Assembly (NCBI GenBank): GCA_934394595.1
Contig: CAKRRX010000098.1
Coordinates: 1 to 9,729 of the forward strand
Source: an uncultured Blautia sp.
GTDB taxonomy: Bacteria > Bacillota > Clostridia > Lachnospirales > Lachnospiraceae
Reading direction: 5' to 3'
Length of the DNA stretch: 9,729 nt
Under the pieces are notes generated by a model. It did no database searches. It was not told where the DNA came from and saw only the letters and a list, made by a program, of their open reading frames with translations. Below are positions 6,050-9,729 of this stretch, piece by piece. Position numbers and translations under genes: made by a program. Within the stretch, counting starts at the first letter, position 1. Every line of letters begins with the position of its first letter.

Positions 6050-8920
6050 TTAGTTTATTTTTTCGATATAAAATCCAAAATCTATGTCATTTTCTGCTGA
6101 AATATGGTAGGTCTCTTCCACATCTGTCCCCCAGCTGTCAATTCCTCCTACGCCACGCATTTTTCCAAGGACGCTGACCACAGTTCTCACACTGTTTGGC
6201 AGTTCCTCTTTATGCAGGGCACTTTCCAGCTCCTGAGGAGTATAGGGGATTGCGGAGAAATGGAAGGGTTCCTGATCCATCACGATTCTCATGGCTCCCA
6301 CCTTTGCCACACAGGTGTCTGCATGATTCTGACATTCCTGTGGGACCAGATAATCAGATACCTTCGGCACATCCTGATGCACGCCAAAGTATCCGCCTTT
6401 TTTACGATCCGGATAAGTTTCTCCCCAAAGGCCTTCCCAGGAATACTCCTCCACTGCCTCTGGAAGAACCATACGAAGTCCAAATTCCGGAAGCTGAGGC
6501 AGTCCCTGTTTGCCTTTATAATGCAGCTGCACATGGATCTGTCCTGCCGGATTTACCTGATAGCTTATCTGAATTTCAGTTTCCGGCACAGTTCTGGTGG
6601 TAAAGCAGTAAGTGATCTCCACCCGGTCGATATCCTCTGCTGCCGGTACACGACCCACAATATCTGTGACATCAAAAGGATATTCCTTATCTTTGGCATA
6701 CTCCTTTACCGTACAGCCTGTACATGCGGCAAACATATCCGAAGCCATCCACACAGCACTTTTCACCGGGAAACCATTTCCCTTGTCATTCTCTGTGGAA
6801 GCTCTCCATACAGCCGGTTTGGGTGCACGGTACAGACATTCTTTTCCATCATAGACAAGAGACACCGGACCGCCTTCTCCATAACCAAAGATCACAGAGA
6901 AGCCCTCTCCACAGACTCCATAAGTCAGGTCACCATGTATCACCTGCATCTGTGCTGCCTTTTCTCCGGCAGTTTTCTGAAGTGCTGCATGCTCCTCTTT
7001 CAGACGCTTGACCGTCTTCTCATAACCGGCTTTTTTCTCCTGATCCAGGGAAGCACGCTCCTGTGGGGTACTATACCAGTAACGAACTTCCTGCATAGCA
7101 GGTTTTTCGGTACGGTCCGCAAATACGATTCCGTTTCCGCTGAACGCATAATCTGTAGGGCGATCCATAAAATCGCCGCCATAGCCCAGGACTTCCTGCC
7201 CTTTTTGATTCTTATGATAAATGGCCTGATCGATATAGTCCCAGATAAATCCTCCCTGATACATAGGGAACTCATCCAACAGCTTTATATAGCTTTCCAT
7301 ACCGCCGATAGAATTTCCCATATCGTGCATGTATTCACAGAGAAGATACGGTTTCCTTGGATCATTTTCCAGATATGCTCTCACCTCTGCCGGAGAAGCA
7401 TACATCCGGCTCTCCACATCGCTGATCTCTTCAAACTGTCTGCTCCAGAATACACCTTCATAATGAACTCTTCTGGACGGATCTTTTTCATGGAAATAAT
7501 GGCTCATTGCCAGGATACAGGTTCCGGCATAGGATTCATTTCCACAGGACCACCACAAAATAGCCGGATGATTTTTATCACGTTCCACCATAGATGTGGC
7601 ACGGTCTACCACACAAGCTTCCCAACGGCTGTCAGAGCCAGGCACATTCCAGGAAGGCTCACACTGACCCATTTTCTGCCAGGAACCATGGCTTTCCAGA
7701 TTGGTCTCATCCATCAGGCAGATTCCGGCTTCATCGCACAGCTGATACCACAGGCTCTGATCTGGGTAATGACAGGTTCGCACTGCATTGATATTATTTT
7801 TCTTCATAATCTCAATATCTTTGCGCATGTCTTCCTCGGTAATAGAACGCCCTCTGCGGGGATTCCACTCATGACGGTTCACGCCGTTTATAACCAGGCG
7901 CTTTCCATTGAGAAGCATCAGCTTGTCTTTGATTTCAAACCGGCGGAAACCAATCTTATAGGGAACCGCCTCCAGCACGTTTCCATCAGCATCCTTCACA
8001 AGAAGAAGCAGCTGGTAAAGATTTGGCTGGCCTACATCCCACTTCGCCACATCTGAGAACAGCTGCTTTTCGGATGCCCAAAGAATGGTCTGGCCTGCGC
8101 CACTTTCTGTGCCCTTTCCCAGCTTTCCCTGTGCCACCTTTTTTTCGTAAGGATCCAAAACCTGCCACTCCACCTGGGCCGCCTCCCCGGAAACCTTTGC
8201 CTCGATCACAAGATTTCCGGTAGTATAATCCTCTTCAAGACCTGCTTTTGCCCACAAGTCTTCCACATGTGCCACAGGTTTTCCATAAAGATAAACGTCA
8301 CGGAAAATCCCGGAGAACCGGAAGAAATCCTGATCCTCTAACCATGCGGCACTGCTTCTTTTGTACACTTCCACGCAAAGACGGTTTCCCTTCTTTCGCA
8401 CTATCTCTGTAAGGTCAAATTCTGACGGTGTAAAACTGTCCTCTGCATATCCGATGAACACACCGTTCAGCCACACATACATAGCCTCTTCCACACCCTG
8501 AAAGGAAATGCATACTCTTTTCCCCACAAGGCCCGGTTCCAGGTCAAATTCTTTCACATAGCTTCCTACCGGATCATGATTCCAGTCAATGTGAGGGGGA
8601 CGTAAAAATACATGCCCTTCCCATGGATACATAGTATTGATATAGTGAATCTGGTCATGACCCTGAAGTTCAATATGCCCCGGAACCTGAATCTCCCCAA
8701 AAGAAGTCAGGTCGGTCTCTTCTCTATAAAATTCGGCAGGACGATCCGATGGTTTTTCACTCCATGCAAATTTCCATGTTCCATTCAGCGACTGACGCAG
8801 AGTCTCCTTTCCTGCTTTCATATCTTCTGTACTTTCATAAAAATGATGATCCGAATGGGCATCCAGACGGTTTACCCGAAATACCTGGGGATCCTCCAGC
8901 CACGCCAGCTTTGGCTCCAT
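6050..8920 (-). CDS. lacZ: Beta-galactosidase, glycoside hydrolase family 2 (LacZ type)
   Basis: A 956-residue cytoplasmic enzyme (no signal peptide) that hydrolyses terminal beta-galactosides such as lactose. Domains: sugar-binding 1-213, immunoglobulin-like 215-325, catalytic barrel 326-612, a charged linker 617-657 and the C-terminal beta-sandwich (small-chain) domain 658-956. Key residues correspond to E. coli LacZ: E462 in GNES (acid/base, E461), E529 in LCEYMHDMGNS (nucleophile, E537), H350 in NRHE (H357), H384 in RTCHYP (H391), metal ligands E409 and H411 (E416, H418), and W930 in DSW (W999). The beta-sandwich that follows the barrel in E. coli LacZ is not recognisable and seems replaced by the linker, which accounts for most of the length difference (956 versus 1023). 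The ATG at 8920 lies 7 nt from AGGAGG. It follows the phosphoglucomutase terminator, and no clear promoter of its own is seen. Confidence 0.96.
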   Translation of the reverse strand: MEPKLAWLEDPQVFRVNRLDAHSDHHFYESTEDMKAGKETLRQSLNGTWKFAWSEKPSDRPAEFYREETDLTSFGEIQVPGHIELQGHDQIHYINTMYPWEGHVFLRPPHIDWNHDPVGSYVKEFDLEPGLVGKRVCISFQGVEEAMYVWLNGVFIGYAEDSFTPSEFDLTEIVRKKGNRLCVEVYKRSSAAWLEDQDFFRFSGIFRDVYLYGKPVAHVEDLWAKAGLEEDYTTGNLVIEAKVSGEAAQVEWQVLDPYEKKVAQGKLGKGTESGAGQTILWASEKQLFSDVAKWDVGQPNLYQLLLLVKDADGNVLEAVPYKIGFRRFEIKDKLMLLNGKRLVINGVNRHEWNPRRGRSITEEDMRKDIEIMKKNNINAVRTCHYPDQSLWYQLCDEAGICLMDETNLESHGSWQKMGQCEPSWNVPGSDSRWEACVVDRATSMVERDKNHPAILWWSCGNESYAGTCILAMSHYFHEKDPSRRVHYEGVFWSRQFEEISDVESRMYASPAEVRAYLENDPRKPYLLCEYMHDMGNSIGGMESYIKLLDEFPMYQGGFIWDYIDQAIYHKNQKGQEVLGYGGDFMDRPTDYAFSGNGIVFADRTEKPAMQEVRYWYSTPQERASLDQEKKAGYEKTVKRLKEEHAALQKTAGEKAAQMQVIHGDLTYGVCGEGFSVIFGYGEGGPVSLVYDGKECLYRAPKPAVWRASTENDKGNGFPVKSAVWMASDMFAACTGCTVKEYAKDKEYPFDVTDIVGRVPAAEDIDRVEITYCFTTRTVPETEIQISYQVNPAGQIHVQLHYKGKQGLPQLPEFGLRMVLPEAVEEYSWEGLWGETYPDRKKGGYFGVHQDVPKVSDYLVPQECQNHADTCVAKVGAMRIVMDQEPFHFSAIPYTPQELESALHKEELPNSVRTVVSVLGKMRGVGGIDSWGTDVEETYHISAENDIDFGFYIEKIN

Positions 8921-8968
8921 AACTTATCCTCCTGTAAGTTTTTTCCTCTCCTGTTTTGTCTCTTTCCC

Positions 8969-9003
8969 CAAAGAAGCCCCTCACGGAAAATTCCGCAAGG
9001 GGC
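8969..9003 (-). terminator. Intrinsic terminator after the phosphoglucomutase gene
   Basis: The 28 nt at 8976-9003 form a 12-bp stem (two G-U pairs) with a 4-nt loop, GCCCCTTGCGGA pairing with TCCGTGAGGGGC. On the minus strand TTCTTT follows, a modest T-tract. It begins 15 nt after the phosphoglucomutase stop and ends about 43 nt before the lacZ Shine-Dalgarno. Confidence 0.75.
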
Positions 9004-9018
9004 CCGATTCTTTGTTAT

Positions 9019-9729
9019 TTATTTCAGCATTGGCTCCATTGCCTTCGCTAATTTCTCTTTCTCTGCTTCTGCCTCTGCAAGGTCTTTGCCAAGTGTGGTG
9101 TAATAAATCTTGATCTTCGGCTCTGTTCCAGATGGACGAACTACAACAGTCTCATTGTTCTCCAGCTTATAGATAAGAACATTTGCTGCAGGAAGTCCTG
9201 TCTCCTCTGGTTTCTTGTAGTCTGTAACCTTCACAACCTTGTACCCTGCAATGTCTGCCGGCGGATTATCACGGAATTTCTGCATGATCGCAGCCATAGT
9301 ATCCATTCCGCTCAGTCCCGGGAACTCAAAGCTGTCTACCTTATTCAGGTAGCGGCCATACTGTGCGTAAATTTCCTCCAGTCTCTGCTTCAGGGAGCTT
9401 CCGATGCTTCTGTAATAAGCTGCCATCTCGCAGATCAGCATGGAACCGATGATAGCGTCCTTATCACGTACATATGGGCCTGCAAGGTATCCGTAGCTCT
9501 CCTCGAATCCGAAGATAAAGCGATCTACCTCTCCTGCTGCTTCCAGCTGTGCGATCTGATCACCGATCCACTTAAATCCGGTAAGAACACTTCTGAGTTC
9601 TACGCCATAATGCTCTGCAACAGCATCTGCCAGAGGTGTGGATACAATGGACTTCACTGCTACCGGATTCTTCGGCATAGTGCCTTTTTCGATGCGTCCT
9701 GCTGCTATGTAGTCAAGAAGGAGAACTCC
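9019..9729 (-). CDS. Phosphoglucomutase/phosphomannomutase, C-terminal part (5' end beyond window)
   Basis: The frame is open to the right edge, giving the last 236 residues of an alpha-D-phosphohexomutase, which interconverts hexose 1- and 6-phosphates in the cytoplasm. GFEESYGYL (74-82 of the fragment) is the sugar-binding loop of domain 3, and RPSGTEPK (198-205) is the phosphate-binding loop of domain 4. The fragment begins GVLLLDYI, which is upstream coding sequence; the methionine at 9678 is internal, not the start. The active-site serine and metal-binding loop lie outside the window. The full family is about 560-580 residues, so roughly 40% is present. Together with the adjacent beta-galactosidase it fits lactose and galactose use, though the enzyme is also a housekeeping activity. 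PgcA-like is likely, but phosphomannomutase specificity cannot be excluded. Confidence 0.93.
   Translation of the reverse strand, partial: GVLLLDYIAAGRIEKGTMPKNPVAVKSIVSTPLADAVAEHYGVELRSVLTGFKWIGDQIAQLEAAGEVDRFIFGFEESYGYLAGPYVRDKDAIIGSMLICEMAAYYRSIGSSLKQRLEEIYAQYGRYLNKVDSFEFPGLSGMDTMAAIMQKFRDNPPADIAGYKVVKVTDYKKPEETGLPAANVLIYKLENNETVVVRPSGTEPKIKIYYTTLGKDLAEAEAEKEKLAKAMEPMLK

Noticed and set aside
6104..8056. Long 650-codon open frame on the plus strand opposite lacZ
   Set aside because: It is antisense to the fully conserved beta-galactosidase gene, has no Shine-Dalgarno, and its product is rich in His, Cys and Ile runs without any recognisable domain. It is a by-product of lacZ codon usage.

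Overview
The window looks like a chromosomal segment of an anaerobic, low-to-medium GC Firmicute, most likely a Lachnospiraceae-type gut Clostridium. The reasons are strong AGGAGG ribosome binding sites, intrinsic terminators with T-tracts, and Clostridia-type versions of the proteins. Every gene I can support lies on the minus strand, so transcription runs from high to low coordinates. No rRNA, tRNA, insertion sequence, phage gene or CRISPR array is visible.

Carbohydrate part (about 9729 to 6050). The window opens inside a phosphoglucomutase/phosphomannomutase gene, of which only the C-terminal 236 codons are present. A strong terminator hairpin follows, and then a complete 956-residue GH2 beta-galactosidase (LacZ type). 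The enzyme keeps all the catalytic and metal-binding motifs. The beta-sandwich domain that normally follows the catalytic barrel seems to be missing and replaced by a charged helical linker. The pairing of lactose hydrolysis with hexose-phosphate interconversion is metabolically sensible.

Junction (6049 to 5752). This stretch holds a reading frame of about 45 codons that continues the lacZ frame beyond its stop codon, a candidate sigma-A promoter, two inverted repeats, and an intrinsic terminator that ends only about 7 nt before the Shine-Dalgarno of the next gene.

Nitrogen part (5751 to 1). A PucR-family transcriptional regulator is followed by a 219-bp intergenic region with three perfect palindromes, a candidate promoter and a terminator-like leader hairpin. 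Then come a class III PLP-dependent aminotransferase, a terminator, and a three-gene polar amino acid ABC importer (ATPase, permease, secreted binding protein). A cytidylate-kinase-like gene runs off the left edge. The simplest reading is a regulated module that imports an amino acid or amine and transaminates it, with PucR as the likely regulator. The substrate cannot be read from the sequence. Hairpins sitting directly in front of pucR, the aminotransferase and the importer suggest control by transcription attenuation or graded readthrough as well as by PucR.
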